Of a stretch of 64,000 nucleotides of DNA, positions 33,250-42,371 are shown piece after piece; the stretch's first letter is position 1; each line of letters opens with the position of its first letter. A program made the position numbers and the translations under genes. This DNA comes from Paenibacillus profundus (GTDB taxonomy: Bacteria; Bacillota; Bacilli; Paenibacillales; Paenibacillaceae). Location of the stretch: the NCBI RefSeq assembly GCF_021369635.1, contig NZ_JAJNBZ010000002.1, positions 313,223 to 377,222 on the forward strand, read 5' to 3'. The notes below the pieces were generated by a model. It saw only the letters and a program-made list of their open reading frames with translations, was not told the DNA's origin and did not search any database.

Positions 33250-35481
33250 CTATTTCAAAGCCACGGCTTCTCCCCATGCCTCGCGCACGAATCGGCTGAC
33301 TTCCGCCTTCTGTCCGTGTACGACGGCGGGGGAGCTGATATACAACCAATTTCTGGCCCGGGTGACCGCAACATAGGCTAACCGGCGCTCCTCTTCAAGC
33401 AGCGCTTCCTTCACCCCGTCTGGCGATATCGCTGCGGTGTGTGCCGAGGCCTGTCGGTCTGGAGGCGTCTCCTTGCGCAGCGCAGTGCGGTGAGGCAGAA
33501 TGCCGTCTGAGGCGCCGATAAGGAACACTGCTGGAAATTCCAGCCCTTTGGCGCGATGAATCGTCATGAGCGTAATGACATCCTCCTGAGGGTCGGCGAT
33601 GCGACGTCCTGTACTATTCTGTCCTGCAGCCTTGCCGGACTGGAACGCCCGTTGAGCCGCATGCTCCGGATGCATCGCCAAGTATCGTTCCTTCAGAACG
33701 TCGATATGGCGAATGAAAGCGTCGATGGAATCAAAGCGTTGGGCGGAAGATTCAAGCTCTTCAAGCGTATCCGCCGCGCCCTCCTGATGAGCGGTAGCCT
33801 GCTCACCGGATAGGGTTGCCGTAAACTTATCGTAGAATTCGCGCCGCATCTCCCGGATGGCATGATGAGGCTTCATAGCAGCGAGCTTCTTAATCAGCTT
33901 GATGCGGGGTTTGATGGCGTCCCGCTGGAATTCGGCCAACTGCATCCAATATTGCAGATGGATGAGCGGATATTTCTTCGCTTTCTGTTGTTCGCCATCG
34001 CGGATAGCGCGCATTCCCGCCTCTCGTGATATATATAACGCAGCAACTACGCTTTCCATAGCATTCATATTGCGCGGTTCCAAGGCGAGCCGTAAATGGT
34101 CGATCAACGGCCGCACCTGGCTATGATCGTAGAAGAGCGGCTCCGCGCCGAATTGGCGGAAGGGTAAGCCCTGCATCGTGAAATGCTCTACAAGCGCCCG
34201 GCTTGTGTTCGCGGTCCGATACAGCACTGCGAAGTCACGCCAAGCATGCTGTCCATTCGCAACGGAGGCTTGTATCTGTTCCGCTATGCGCTGCGCTTCT
34301 TCCTCTGCGTCCCGCGGTCGAAGATAGAGAGGGGTGACCACCTCACTGCCTTCTGTTGAGCCATCCGTCATATTTGCCATGTGCTTGGTCTTTACATGCA
34401 ACCCGACCGGAGTGCGCATAAGCTTAGGCAGACGTTCCTGATTGCAAGCGATAATGGCGTTCCCGATTCCGACGATGGGAGCGGTTGAACGGAAATTAAT
34501 ATTTAACGTAATCTGCTTTGCATCGGGATACCGTTTTTGAAAGCCGGTGATATAGTGGTGGCACGCACCATTAAACGTATATATCGTCTGATCGTCATCA
34601 CCGAACACCGCCAAGTTGCGATGCTCATCGGATAGAAGTTGAAGTAGTTCGTATTGAACAGGCGTCGTATCTTGAAACTCATCGGCCATTACATATTGAA
34701 AGCGGCGTCGCAGGCGTTGCAGCAAGTTCTTGTCTTCTTCCAGCAGGCGCAGCGTGTCCAGCAGCAAGTCGTCGAAGTCTTTGCCTCCTTGATTGTCTTT
34801 CTGTTCTTCGAAGCGGAGCATCGCCCGCTTCATATCCCGCTCACCGACATCCTGTGGGTGCCATTCCACTGGCAGGGTGCGGCGTGACTTCAATGAGGAC
34901 AACGCGGCGAGCACGGTCTCCGCCTGCATCTGATCATGAAGTCCGAGCTCCCGGAGCACACGCTTCATCATGCCGTGGCGCATCCGCTCTTCCGTCATCA
35001 GCTTGAATGGCGGGGCATACGCCTGCAGCAGCACGAGCGCGAAGGAATGGAAGGTGCGGGCTTGCACGCGCCGCGCCATGGCGGCAGTTACGCCGGGGAG
35101 CCGGGCGAGCCGCGTGCGCATTTCTTGTGCGGCTTTGCTCGTGAACGTAACCAGCCATAACGCCTCCGGCTTCACGCCCCGCACCGCCATAAGATAAGCC
35201 GCACGCGCCGTCAATACCGACGTCTTGCCGGAACCGGCACCGGCAAGACAGAGCAGCGGGCCCTCGTCGTGGCGTACGGCATGCCGCTGTGCTTCATGCA
35301 GATGGATTCCCTGTTGTGCAAGAGCGGTGAAGAACGAGTCATCGTTCCTTGTTCTCCCGTTCTTGTTCTGCGCGGCTGGAGCAACTTGATCTGCAGCAGG
35401 AATTGCGCGCTCCTTCAAGGCTCCGACGGGACGAGTGCGCCAATGGGATGCTGCCGGACTTGATGAAGTGGGAGTGGTCAA
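33250..35481 (-). CDS. UvrD/PcrA-like superfamily 1 DNA helicase
   Basis: A 743-aa ATP-dependent 3'-5' helicase. Motif I is GAGSGKTS (81-88), Ia TFTSKAAQEM, II DEFQDT (about 274), III FGDDDQTIYTF, IV INFRST, V LMTIHRAKGLEFPAVFL and VI AYVAVTRARNWLYI. The first 55 residues are a polar Ala/Pro-rich extension absent from PcrA. It starts at TTG 35481 behind AAAGGAGA; the upstream ATG is out of frame. It is an accessory helicase in repair or recombination, distinct from housekeeping pcrA, which sits beside ligA in most relatives. Confidence 0.9.
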   Translation of the reverse strand: MTTPTSSSPAASHWRTRPVGALKERAIPAADQVAPAAQNKNGRTRNDDSFFTALAQQGIHLHEAQRHAVRHDEGPLLCLAGAGSGKTSVLTARAAYLMAVRGVKPEALWLVTFTSKAAQEMRTRLARLPGVTAAMARRVQARTFHSFALVLLQAYAPPFKLMTEERMRHGMMKRVLRELGLHDQMQAETVLAALSSLKSRRTLPVEWHPQDVGERDMKRAMLRFEEQKDNQGGKDFDDLLLDTLRLLEEDKNLLQRLRRRFQYVMADEFQDTTPVQYELLQLLSDEHRNLAVFGDDDQTIYTFNGACHHYITGFQKRYPDAKQITLNINFRSTAPIVGIGNAIIACNQERLPKLMRTPVGLHVKTKHMANMTDGSTEGSEVVTPLYLRPRDAEEEAQRIAEQIQASVANGQHAWRDFAVLYRTANTSRALVEHFTMQGLPFRQFGAEPLFYDHSQVRPLIDHLRLALEPRNMNAMESVVAALYISREAGMRAIRDGEQQKAKKYPLIHLQYWMQLAEFQRDAIKPRIKLIKKLAAMKPHHAIREMRREFYDKFTATLSGEQATAHQEGAADTLEELESSAQRFDSIDAFIRHIDVLKERYLAMHPEHAAQRAFQSGKAAGQNSTGRRIADPQEDVITLMTIHRAKGLEFPAVFLIGASDGILPHRTALRKETPPDRQASAHTAAISPDGVKEALLEEERRLAYVAVTRARNWLYISSPAVVHGQKAEVSRFVREAWGEAVALK

Positions 35482-35524
35482 TGTCGTGCATCTCCTTTAT
35501 GATAGAAATATGCTAATAGAGGTT

Positions 35525-35727
35525 GTTCAAAAAGTTCCCTTTTGATCACGAAGCATCCTATGAAGTCACTCGACATCGAATCTTGCAATCACTCTTGAGG
35601 AGCTTATGCTTCCGAAGTATGTTTCCTTTGGAAACATTTCAGGTGCTCATGTAGTTGCCTACACAGCGCTTCCTCCTTCTTCGAGTTCTTACAACCTTCC
35701 CGGTGCTGAAAATTGACCTTTTTGAAC
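35525..35727. mobile_element. MITE-like element with perfect 10-bp terminal inverted repeats
   Basis: A 203-bp non-coding element begins GTTCAAAAAG (35525-35534) and ends CTTTTTGAAC (35718-35727), exact inverted repeats, with further partial matching inward. No target-site duplication is obvious. Thirty bases (35622-35651) and GGTGCTGAAA (35702-35711) recur exactly in a collapsed copy at 41560-41598. Similar elements are, to my recollection, common between Paenibacillus genes. The rest of the 35482-36061 interval is AT-rich and gene-free. Confidence 0.7.
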
Positions 35728-36061
35728 TCGCGTTTATGTTAACTTGTTTCAATTCGATGTGGAACGCCATGGCAGTGATCCGTATTGCAGCGGCAGTCTC
35801 TATTATAACTTGAGTGGGATCGGACATGGTATACATGTTTTTTTGCACGGATGCATACGTTGTTGTAGGACAATGGCAGTTTTGCGCAACATGTTGGCCC
35901 TAATACGCGTATCAAAAAAGGAAACATACATATCTCTTAAAGGGGTAAGGGGAAGTTTCGATTCATATCATCGAGTGTATATGTTTACAGGCATAATGTA
36001 ATTGAGTAGAGTGCCGAGAAGCTGTGTCAACTACGTGGTATGTGAAAGGAGGGGCTTTAAG

Positions 36062-36826
36062 ATGAACCGCCTGATTCAAAAATTAAAAGAGGGTGCCTCC
36101 AAGGCATCGGAAAAAGCGCAAAATGTAATGGAAATCAATCGGATTCAAGCCCAAATTACGGCCCGTCGTAAGGAAATCGAGAGCAACATTTATAACATTG
36201 GAGAACTTGTATACGATGCTTATAAAAAGAATGATTTAACGATAGCCGAATCAGACATTATGGAGATCGGCAAAGCCAATTTGGCGCTCGAAGAAGAGAT
36301 CAAGCAGTTGGAATGGAAGACGAGTGAGCTTCGACATGAGAAGCGATGTGAATGCGGCGAGATCGCTCCGATTACTTCTAAATTCTGTTCTTCGTGCGGA
36401 AGTAAATTGCCTGAACCACCTGCTCCGCTCCTAGAGGAGGATGAGGAGCAGGAAGAATTGATTATACAAATGAAAAAGCCATCGTTCGTGGAGGTAGAAG
36501 ATGACGAACGATATGAGCCTTTTTATTCGCAGGAGAAGGCATATCAAGCTCCCGATTTTGATGTGTACGAGGATGAACCGGAACGTTATACGTACAAATC
36601 ATCCCATCCCCCCCAACCGAATGCGGAGAAGCCTCATTCGGCTGACATGGTCAAGCCTATGTACGAGGAAGCTCACAAAAAACGGGATCTGAATGTCACA
36701 GTAGGCGGCCGCCGTCTTCCCATTGGACCTGATGGGGAGCTGTCGATCCGTCGCTGTCCGAATTGCAACAGCTATGCGGATGTGGAAGCGAAATGGTGTG
36801 AACGCTGCGGTACGCCCTTTGTATAA
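36062..36826 (+). CDS. Double zinc-ribbon protein with coiled-coil N-terminus
   Basis: A 254-aa soluble protein. Residues 1-95 are charged and helical (coiled-coil-like, IQAQITARRKEIESNIYNIGE), followed by a zinc ribbon (CECG...CSSCG, about 98-118), an acidic low-complexity middle (EEDEEQEE and many Asp/Glu/Tyr/Pro, about 120-215), and a second ribbon CPNC...CERCG at the very end (about 232-250). No family name comes to mind beyond zinc-ribbon domain protein; such proteins may bind nucleic acids or act as assembly scaffolds. ATG 36062 follows AAAGGAGG. Confidence 0.75.
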   Translation: MNRLIQKLKEGASKASEKAQNVMEINRIQAQITARRKEIESNIYNIGELVYDAYKKNDLTIAESDIMEIGKANLALEEEIKQLEWKTSELRHEKRCECGEIAPITSKFCSSCGSKLPEPPAPLLEEDEEQEELIIQMKKPSFVEVEDDERYEPFYSQEKAYQAPDFDVYEDEPERYTYKSSHPPQPNAEKPHSADMVKPMYEEAHKKRDLNVTVGGRRLPIGPDGELSIRRCPNCNSYADVEAKWCERCGTPFV

Positions 36827-36873
36827 GAGGAACGCTCTCTATTTAGAAGATTTATAATTGCTCAATTCGTTGA

Positions 36874-36922
36874 TCAGAGGAGTCTGAGGCAGAGCATAAA
36901 TGCTGCGGGGCTCCTCTTTTTG
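36874..36922 (+). terminator. Terminator of the zinc-ribbon gene
   Basis: AGAGGAGTC and GGCTCCTCT arms with an inner GCAT-type stem, followed by TTTTT. Confidence 0.82.
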
Positions 36923-37063
36923 CATGGTACAACCGACAATTTGCGACTTTTTTCGATGAAACTGGAAACGAACTGCGATACAATAGATGTTGGGGAAACG
37001 TTGGGTGGACAGCCTCGTACCCTGCTAAGAGAAAGACTCGCAAGGATTATAGGAGGCAGTCTT

Positions 37064-37849
37064 ATGGAAGGACTCATTTTACATTTACGCTCGCTCGGAT
37101 TTACGGAAATGGAAGCGAAGATTGTCGTCAGCCTATCCGAGCAAGGGGCGATGACTGGATATGAAGTAGCAAAGAAGTTAGGTGTGTCCCGGTCCAATGT
37201 GTATGCTGCATTGCAGAGGTTAGTCGATCAAGGGCTTATTTTGCATCAAGACGGCGAACCGTCTTATTACGCTGCATTGCAGCCCGAAGAACTTACGCGC
37301 ATTTTAGCATCCCGGCTGGAGTCATCGCTTCGCTATGTCAAGCATCATATGCCAGCTACCGAAGTGGATGAAACTTCCTTTTACAGTGTGGAAGGGGAGC
37401 GGGCTGTTAACGAAACGATCAAGCGGGCGCTTCACGAAGCAAAACGGGAAATTATCGTTGATGTATGGCCAGAGGAGGCCGCTGTGCTGAGGGAGGAACT
37501 GGAGCTGGCGGAGGCGCGCGGAGTGAAAGTGCTGTGGTCTATCGTCGATGCAGATGCGGAAGGAAGAAAGCTTATTCGGATGCAAGCGGGTACAGATGAA
37601 TCCGGAATACAGAGTGAATCACGTCACTTCGCGTTCGTTATCGATCGCAAAGAAACGCTTATCGGTGCCCGTGGTGAAGGATTGGCCACCAAGGCGCTGC
37701 TGACGGAACATGACGCCGTGACAAATTTGGTGCTCGGCCGATTTGTACAGGACATCGTGCTATATGAATTGGAGCAGGAGATGGGACTGGATCTGAGGCG
37801 GACATTCGGAGAGCGATTTGAACATGTCATACACAAATATTTTGACTAA
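37064..37849 (+). CDS. TrmB family transcriptional regulator
   Basis: A 261-aa regulator: an N-terminal winged helix of the TrmB type (TEMEAKIVVSLSEQGAMTGY then VAKKLGVSRSNVYAALQRL, residues 13-52), followed by a C-terminal domain resembling the ligand-binding, phospholipase-D-like part of TrmB proteins (EAKREIIVDVWPEEA, GLATKALLTEHDAVTNLVL). Family members respond to sugars in archaea; bacterial ones are largely uncharacterised. ATG 37064 follows AGGAGG by 7 nt. No adjacent transport operon points to a target. Confidence 0.85.
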   Translation: MEGLILHLRSLGFTEMEAKIVVSLSEQGAMTGYEVAKKLGVSRSNVYAALQRLVDQGLILHQDGEPSYYAALQPEELTRILASRLESSLRYVKHHMPATEVDETSFYSVEGERAVNETIKRALHEAKREIIVDVWPEEAAVLREELELAEARGVKVLWSIVDADAEGRKLIRMQAGTDESGIQSESRHFAFVIDRKETLIGARGEGLATKALLTEHDAVTNLVLGRFVQDIVLYELEQEMGLDLRRTFGERFEHVIHKYFD

Positions 37850-38090
37850 TTGGCGACATTTGTGAAAGTTACAACAAGTTCCTGCAACGAAGGCAGATGT
37901 GCTCCGTAATATAGGATACAACACCAGCGTCGCTTTGCCAGGCCATGGCATATTGGAAATCAGTGTATGGTTTGCAAGGCTTTCGGATAAGCTATCGACT
38001 TATATAAATGTTCGAACAGCAACCTTAACTTTTTGAATATCCTCTTATATAGGGAACCGAGCTAAGCGACAGTAATGAGGAGGACACGGA

Positions 38091-38402
38091 ATGGAATGCA
38101 TCGTACATTTTGAAGTCGTTCATCACGGCGCAGGGGATGTTGCTAAGCTTCGCGGCTTGGTCATGACACCTGAGGGAGAGAAACCATCCCCGCTTGATTT
38201 AGAGCAGATGTTCAGCTCCATGGGGTATGATGTTGCATGTGAGGATGAAGACAGCCTCGTGTTCCTGCCCCGAGGCGCAGGAAGCGATGTCGAGGAAATA
38301 CGCGTCAAGAAACTTGATATGGGGGAGGAAACATTCACCCCGGACGCGCATCTGCGTGCCATTGCGGAACAGTTGATGAGCAAGCCGAATCGACCGATGT
38401 AA
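38091..38402 (+). CDS. Hypothetical protein
   Basis: A 103-aa soluble protein, acidic, with an alternating beta pattern and no membrane segment or cysteine cluster (MECIVHFEVVHH start, one extra Cys at about residue 48). I do not recognise it. It has a clear AGGAGG before its ATG and a strong terminator after it, so it is very likely a real single-gene unit. Its length and compactness suggest a small single domain. Confidence 0.65.
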   Translation: MECIVHFEVVHHGAGDVAKLRGLVMTPEGEKPSPLDLEQMFSSMGYDVACEDEDSLVFLPRGAGSDVEEIRVKKLDMGEETFTPDAHLRAIAEQLMSKPNRPM

Positions 38403-38426
38403 CGTCGGACGTCATGCCCATAACAT

Positions 38427-38480
38427 AAAGGCCTTCCACCTGCTCGTACTAGCTTGTACAGCAGGTGGAAGGCCTTTTTT
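38427..38480. terminator. Strong bidirectional terminator
   Basis: 18-bp stem AAAGGCCTTCCACCTGCT/AGCAGGTGGAAGGCCTTT followed by TTT; serves the plus-strand gene and probably mscL from the other side. Confidence 0.9.
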
Positions 38481-38556
38481 ATGTTAGATTACGGATTTCT
38501 GCCCATTGGGAAGAACTGTTGAACCGCGTCGGTCGTCAGTTTGCGAATAAGCTTGC

Positions 38557-39060
38557 TTATGCTTTTGCCTCAGCCTCATTCAGCATAGACGTGCAATGTC
38601 CGCAGCGTACCGCTTCTTTCGGTATTTTGGACAAGCAATAGGGGCAATCCTTCGTTGCCGGTTCTGCCGGTGCTTCGGGCTCCTTCTTACGGTGCATGGC
38701 GTTGATACCCTTGACGATAAGGAAGATGGAGAAAGCGACGATAATGAAATCGATGATGACATTGATGAACTGCCCGTAGGCGATGACGGGCACGCCAGCT
38801 TCCTGAGCCTGTGCCAATGATTGTATCGATTGGCCGTTCGCAAGTGTCTGGTCTGGATCAAGATTGATGAATAAATCTTTGAAGTTCACCCCGCCTAGCA
38901 ATACACCGAGGGGCGGCATGACTACATCATTGACAATAGAAGTGACGATTTTGTTGAAGGCGGTCCCGATCAGGACACCGACTGCCAAATCGATGACGTT
39001 GCCGCGCATGGCGAATTGCTTAAATTCTTGAAAAAATACTTTTACTTTGGGTTCTCCCAC
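38557..39060 (-). CDS. mscL: Large-conductance mechanosensitive channel MscL with C-terminal zinc ribbon
   Basis: A 167-aa pentameric channel that opens under membrane tension at hypo-osmotic shock. It shows the MscL N-terminus [20 protein letters not shown] (helix 1), NDVVMPPLG, and helix 2 [20 protein letters not shown]. Instead of the usual short helical bundle, the C-terminus carries CPYC...CGHC (about residues 143-160), a zinc-ribbon motif. Standard MscL is 120-150 aa. GTG 39060 follows GAAAGGGG. The zinc ribbon is seen in the sequence; a sensing or assembly role is conjecture. Confidence 0.92.
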   Translation of the reverse strand: MGEPKVKVFFQEFKQFAMRGNVIDLAVGVLIGTAFNKIVTSIVNDVVMPPLGVLLGGVNFKDLFINLDPDQTLANGQSIQSLAQAQEAGVPVIAYGQFINVIIDFIIVAFSIFLIVKGINAMHRKKEPEAPAEPATKDCPYCLSKIPKEAVRCGHCTSMLNEAEAKA

Positions 39061-39201
39061 TGGGTGTTGCCCCTTTCTCGTTCAAAATGTTCCACATAAT
39101 ACTTACCCCGATTTATTACTCAGAAACGGCTTGTTCCACGTTCCAATATAAGGAATAATGGTTGGTGCCTTACGTCCGGAGAGCAGCTAAGTGTGACTGG
39201 G

Positions 39202-40101
39202 CTACTCTTTCGGCGGCACAAGCAGCTGCAGTCTTCCCGGTACAATAGCGGCATGCAGCGGCGTCGTTCCCGAGCGTTCTCCGTCTCCATAAGTGACCCG
39301 GGGGATGGAGGATTCGATATGCACCTCTTGTCCGCGCAGCATGGTGACATAGGGCAATCCCACATGTTTTCCTGTAAGGACGGTCGGGAAGAGACGCATC
39401 AGTGTCCGGCGGCTGCATCCATGTACGATGCAGATGTCCAACTCCCCGTCATCCGGAGCTGCCTGAGGGCATATCCGGATACCTCCTCCATAGGAGGGAA
39501 CGTTGGCAATCGCCGTCAACCATACGTCTTTGTAATGGTGATCTATACCGTTGACGCGCACAATCGCGTCGGCAGGCTTGAATCTGGAGAGCGTCTCCAC
39601 CACACCTAGTAAATAAGCGACCGAGCCTAAGCCCAATCGGTTGCACCAGCGCTTATAGGAGCTCCGATTGACCGCTTCTGCGACGTCAGCGTCAAAGCCT
39701 GTGGCGAGCGCCGTCAACGTCCATTCTCCGTTCAGTTGTATGAGGTCGACGATACGGCGTCGTCCATGCAATATTGTATTTAATGCGCTTAACGGTTCAG
39801 TGGGTAAATGGAAGCCGCGCGCCGTATCATTGCCCGAACCGGCAGGAATAATGCCCAGTGCGACTTCTGTGCCTGTTAAGAGGGGCAATAGACGATGTAT
39901 AGTTCCATCTCCGCCAATGACGATGACCGAAGTTCGTGGGTGACGATCGATATGCATTCTAACGCGTGATTCGGCTTCTTCCGCGGTAGCAGTAATACAA
40001 GCGGTATAGGAGGTGCCGAACCGTTGGAGACGGGCTTCGATTTCACGCCATACCCGTATTCCCTTCCCGTTCCCTGCATTTCGATTTACTACAAACAACA
40101 T
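39202..40101 (-). CDS. Diacylglycerol kinase-like lipid kinase (DagK/YegS family)
   Basis: A 299-aa lipid kinase of the DAGK catalytic family, with the nucleotide loop GGDGT (about residues 65-69) and PAGSGND (about 92-98), and the beta-sandwich domain (SYGGGIRICPQAAPDDGELD). It would phosphorylate diacylglycerol or a related lipid at the membrane face, as DgkB does when recycling lipoteichoic acid by-products. ATG 40101 (with an in-frame TTG just before it) follows GGGAGAG. It stands alone, and the subtype is not certain. Confidence 0.88.
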   Translation of the reverse strand: MLFVVNRNAGNGKGIRVWREIEARLQRFGTSYTACITATAEEAESRVRMHIDRHPRTSVIVIGGDGTIHRLLPLLTGTEVALGIIPAGSGNDTARGFHLPTEPLSALNTILHGRRRIVDLIQLNGEWTLTALATGFDADVAEAVNRSSYKRWCNRLGLGSVAYLLGVVETLSRFKPADAIVRVNGIDHHYKDVWLTAIANVPSYGGGIRICPQAAPDDGELDICIVHGCSRRTLMRLFPTVLTGKHVGLPYVTMLRGQEVHIESSIPRVTYGDGERSGTTPLHAAIVPGRLQLLVPPKE

Positions 40102-40356
40102 CAATATTCCATCTCTCCCATGTTAGCCGAATCATAGACGTTTCATACGGACATATTTGAATGAAACTCGTTGTATACATTGATTTGTCGCTCTTTCATA
40201 ATAACAAAATGAATAGAGTTTGCGTGAACTATTTGTAAGGAAGTACATTTCATATAGCAGGGAAAAAATGTGTATCCGTCGAATGGATGAAGGGGAAACA
40301 TTTTCCAATTTCACTCATATATGTTGGTGAAGAGTTCAGGGGAGGGGAACATAGAC

Positions 40357-41133
40357 ATGTCCATGTTCAACCGTTTCTTAACGAGCATCGGCATCGGTGC
40401 GGCCAAGGTCGACACGATGCTTGAGCGGGGGCGTTATGCTCCGGGAGAAGAGGTGCGCGGCGTCGTCAAGATACGCGGTGGCCAAGGCGCTCAACACATG
40501 GAGGGAATTCGCATATTGCTCATGACGCAATATACCCGTGAAGCTGATTGCATTCGGCAATGCATTCATTGCGAATTGCAGCGGTACGACATCAGCGAGG
40601 CATTTACCATTGATGCCAACGAGACGAGAGACGTCCCATTTTCGATTGTGCTGCCGCCGCAGACCCCATTAAGCATTGACAATACGCCAGTCTGGCTCAA
40701 GACAGAATTGGATATGACGAGCGCATTGGATCCAACGGACAATGACCGGATTGAACTCATTCCGAGTGTGGAGCAAAGCATCGTCATCGATGCGGTCAAC
40801 CGCCTTGGATTCCGCTTGCGGAAAGCGGAATGCGAGTACGCCCCTCGTCTTGGGGGGAGATATCCGTTTGTTCAGGAATTTGAATTTGTGCCTACCAGTT
40901 ACTTTCGCGGAGATTTGGATGAACTTGAGATGGTGTTTCTTGGAACGGAACAGCAACTGGGTCTGCTTATTCAGATTGACCGCTCGGCGAGGAGCGCTGC
41001 GGGTTGGTTGAACGAAGTGGCAGCCACAGATGAAAGCTTCACTACATTTCGATTAACGAATACAGAGTGGAGGATGCTCGGAGCGGAAGGATTTGCCGGA
41101 GAATTGGCCGAACGGATTCGGCGTATGCTTTAG
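40357..41133 (+). CDS. spo0M: Sporulation-control protein Spo0M
   Basis: A 258-aa arrestin-like beta-sandwich protein of the Spo0M/SpoOM family. The opening MFNRFLTSIGIGAAKVDT and the segment LERGRYAPGEEVRGVVKIRG are diagnostic. In B. subtilis Spo0M affects entry into sporulation at the Spo0A level and is linked to the cell-division machinery. ATG 40357 follows GGAGGGG by 8 nt; the frame opens slightly earlier without a site. It is a single gene with a terminator at 41193-41229. Confidence 0.93.
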   Translation: MSMFNRFLTSIGIGAAKVDTMLERGRYAPGEEVRGVVKIRGGQGAQHMEGIRILLMTQYTREADCIRQCIHCELQRYDISEAFTIDANETRDVPFSIVLPPQTPLSIDNTPVWLKTELDMTSALDPTDNDRIELIPSVEQSIVIDAVNRLGFRLRKAECEYAPRLGGRYPFVQEFEFVPTSYFRGDLDELEMVFLGTEQQLGLLIQIDRSARSAAGWLNEVAATDESFTTFRLTNTEWRMLGAEGFAGELAERIRRML

Positions 41134-41192
41134 AAGTCCGGTGAAAAAGTTACGATAAACTGCAAAAGTGCAGGTCCATGGAGTATGGAGCG

Positions 41193-41229
41193 CGACAATA
41201 GGGGGCTCAAATGCCCCCTATTGCTGTCG
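41193..41229 (+). terminator. Hairpin after spo0M
   Basis: Stem AATAGGGGGC/GCCCCCTATT extended by GACA/TGTC, 60 bp after the stop. The T-tract is poor. Confidence 0.65.
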
Positions 41230-41261
41230 AACGACCTTTTTCAGGTAGAAAATGAAACAGT

Positions 41262-41543
41262 TTACTTATCTCCGCGATCCTGGTGCTTACGCGGATGTGT
41301 TTGCTTCGGAGGCTCTTCCTTGTCTTCCGCCTTCGGAACGAGCCGAGGATCGGTCTGACCGTCATGATGATTATCGAACATGAACTGCTTCAGTTCCCAT
41401 TCCGTCGCCCCAAGCTGCGGATCAGAAGGAAAGGTCTGGTCGCGATGCAGCACCTCTTCGCGTCCCCATTCGTTCGCATATATCCCATCTACTTCCACAC
41501 GATCACGTGATATCGGATGCATCTTCTGATTTTCCTTCGACAT
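41262..41543 (-). CDS. Hypothetical hydrophilic protein
   Basis: A 93-aa strongly charged protein, rich in Asp, Glu, Lys, His and Pro, with a conserved-looking middle (VDGIYANEWGREEVL, ATEWELKQFMFDNHHDG) and a basic/acidic low-complexity tail. No signal peptide or membrane segment. I do not recognise the family. The AAAGGAG site that precedes its ATG lies next to the collapsed MITE copy at 41560-41598, so its promoter region was probably reshaped by that element. Likely real from the start signal. Confidence 0.6.
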   Translation of the reverse strand: MSKENQKMHPISRDRVEVDGIYANEWGREEVLHRDQTFPSDPQLGATEWELKQFMFDNHHDGQTDPRLVPKAEDKEEPPKQTHPRKHQDRGDK

Positions 41544-41559
41544 ACGGTTAAGTTGCTCC

Positions 41560-41598
41560 TTTCCTTTGGAAACATTTCAGGTGCTCATGGTGCTGAAA
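41560..41598. mobile_element. Collapsed second copy of the MITE-like element
   Basis: Bases 41560-41589 equal 35622-35651 exactly; the following GGTGCTGAAA equals 35702-35711. The 50 bp between these segments and both terminal repeats are missing, which indicates an internally deleted, immobile remnant. Confidence 0.7.
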
Positions 41599-41692
41599 GG
41601 GTCAATGCAGGCTGTGTATGCATAAGTTGCCCTGTTGCCGAGAAAATATCCTTCACGCCATCAACGATTAGCGGCGTTAATAGCATCCGTGC

Positions 41693-42301
41693 TTATAGTT
41701 GATAACGCGATTCAAGCTTCTTGCCCCCGAGCCATAACAAGACCAAAAGGAGTATCGCGATAGCAATCCGCCAAGGCTGATGAATGAATCCCTGCCAATC
41801 GTGGCCGATGAAGGCCATCAGGAAAATGACGACTGACTTGCCTGACATTACCGCGATTATGAACGTGCGGAACGGAACCGTACTGATGCCGGCCGCAATA
41901 TTGATGAGTGAGGAAGGCGTAAATGGGAAGCAGTACAAAATAAAGAGCGGAGTAAAGCCCTTTTCCTCCATCCAGTTAAAAAAACGTTGAGACGAAGGCA
42001 TACGTTTCTGAATATACATCCCGAATCGTCCCCCGAACTTGCGTGCGATCCAAAATACAATGCACGATCCCGCGCACACGCCAATCCATGAATACAAGAA
42101 ACCGAGCCATAGCCCGTATGCAGCAGCGTTAGCCATCACAAATACGATAAGTGGAAGAAAAGGAAGAAATGCTTCCACCAGTGGAAGTATAATACCTGGC
42201 AAAGGTCCTAAGTTCGAGTATTGCTCAAGCAAGCTTTCAACTTGCTTCATATCCAGATGCTTGAGCATGGATATCATATCATGCAGCCACTGCCACAACA
42301 T
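41693..42301 (-). CDS. VTT domain (TVP38/TMEM64, DedA-like) membrane protein
   Basis: A 202-aa membrane protein with five or six hydrophobic segments, the GSCIVFWIARKFG and FPFTPSSLINIAAGIS motifs being typical of the SNARE-associated/VTT family. DedA-superfamily members translocate lipid carriers or phospholipids across the membrane; the function of this subgroup is not settled. ATG 42301 follows GAGGTG; a TTG sits just before it. It lies 70 bp downstream of the MFS gene on the same strand and may be co-transcribed. Confidence 0.85.
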   Translation of the reverse strand: MLWQWLHDMISMLKHLDMKQVESLLEQYSNLGPLPGIILPLVEAFLPFLPLIVFVMANAAAYGLWLGFLYSWIGVCAGSCIVFWIARKFGGRFGMYIQKRMPSSQRFFNWMEEKGFTPLFILYCFPFTPSSLINIAAGISTVPFRTFIIAVMSGKSVVIFLMAFIGHDWQGFIHQPWRIAIAILLLVLLWLGGKKLESRYQL

Positions 42302-42371
42302 CAATCACCTCATTAAATGGCTTGCGTCTAATCTGTTACATAGGCATTACGTGTATATATGCAAAAGGTTG

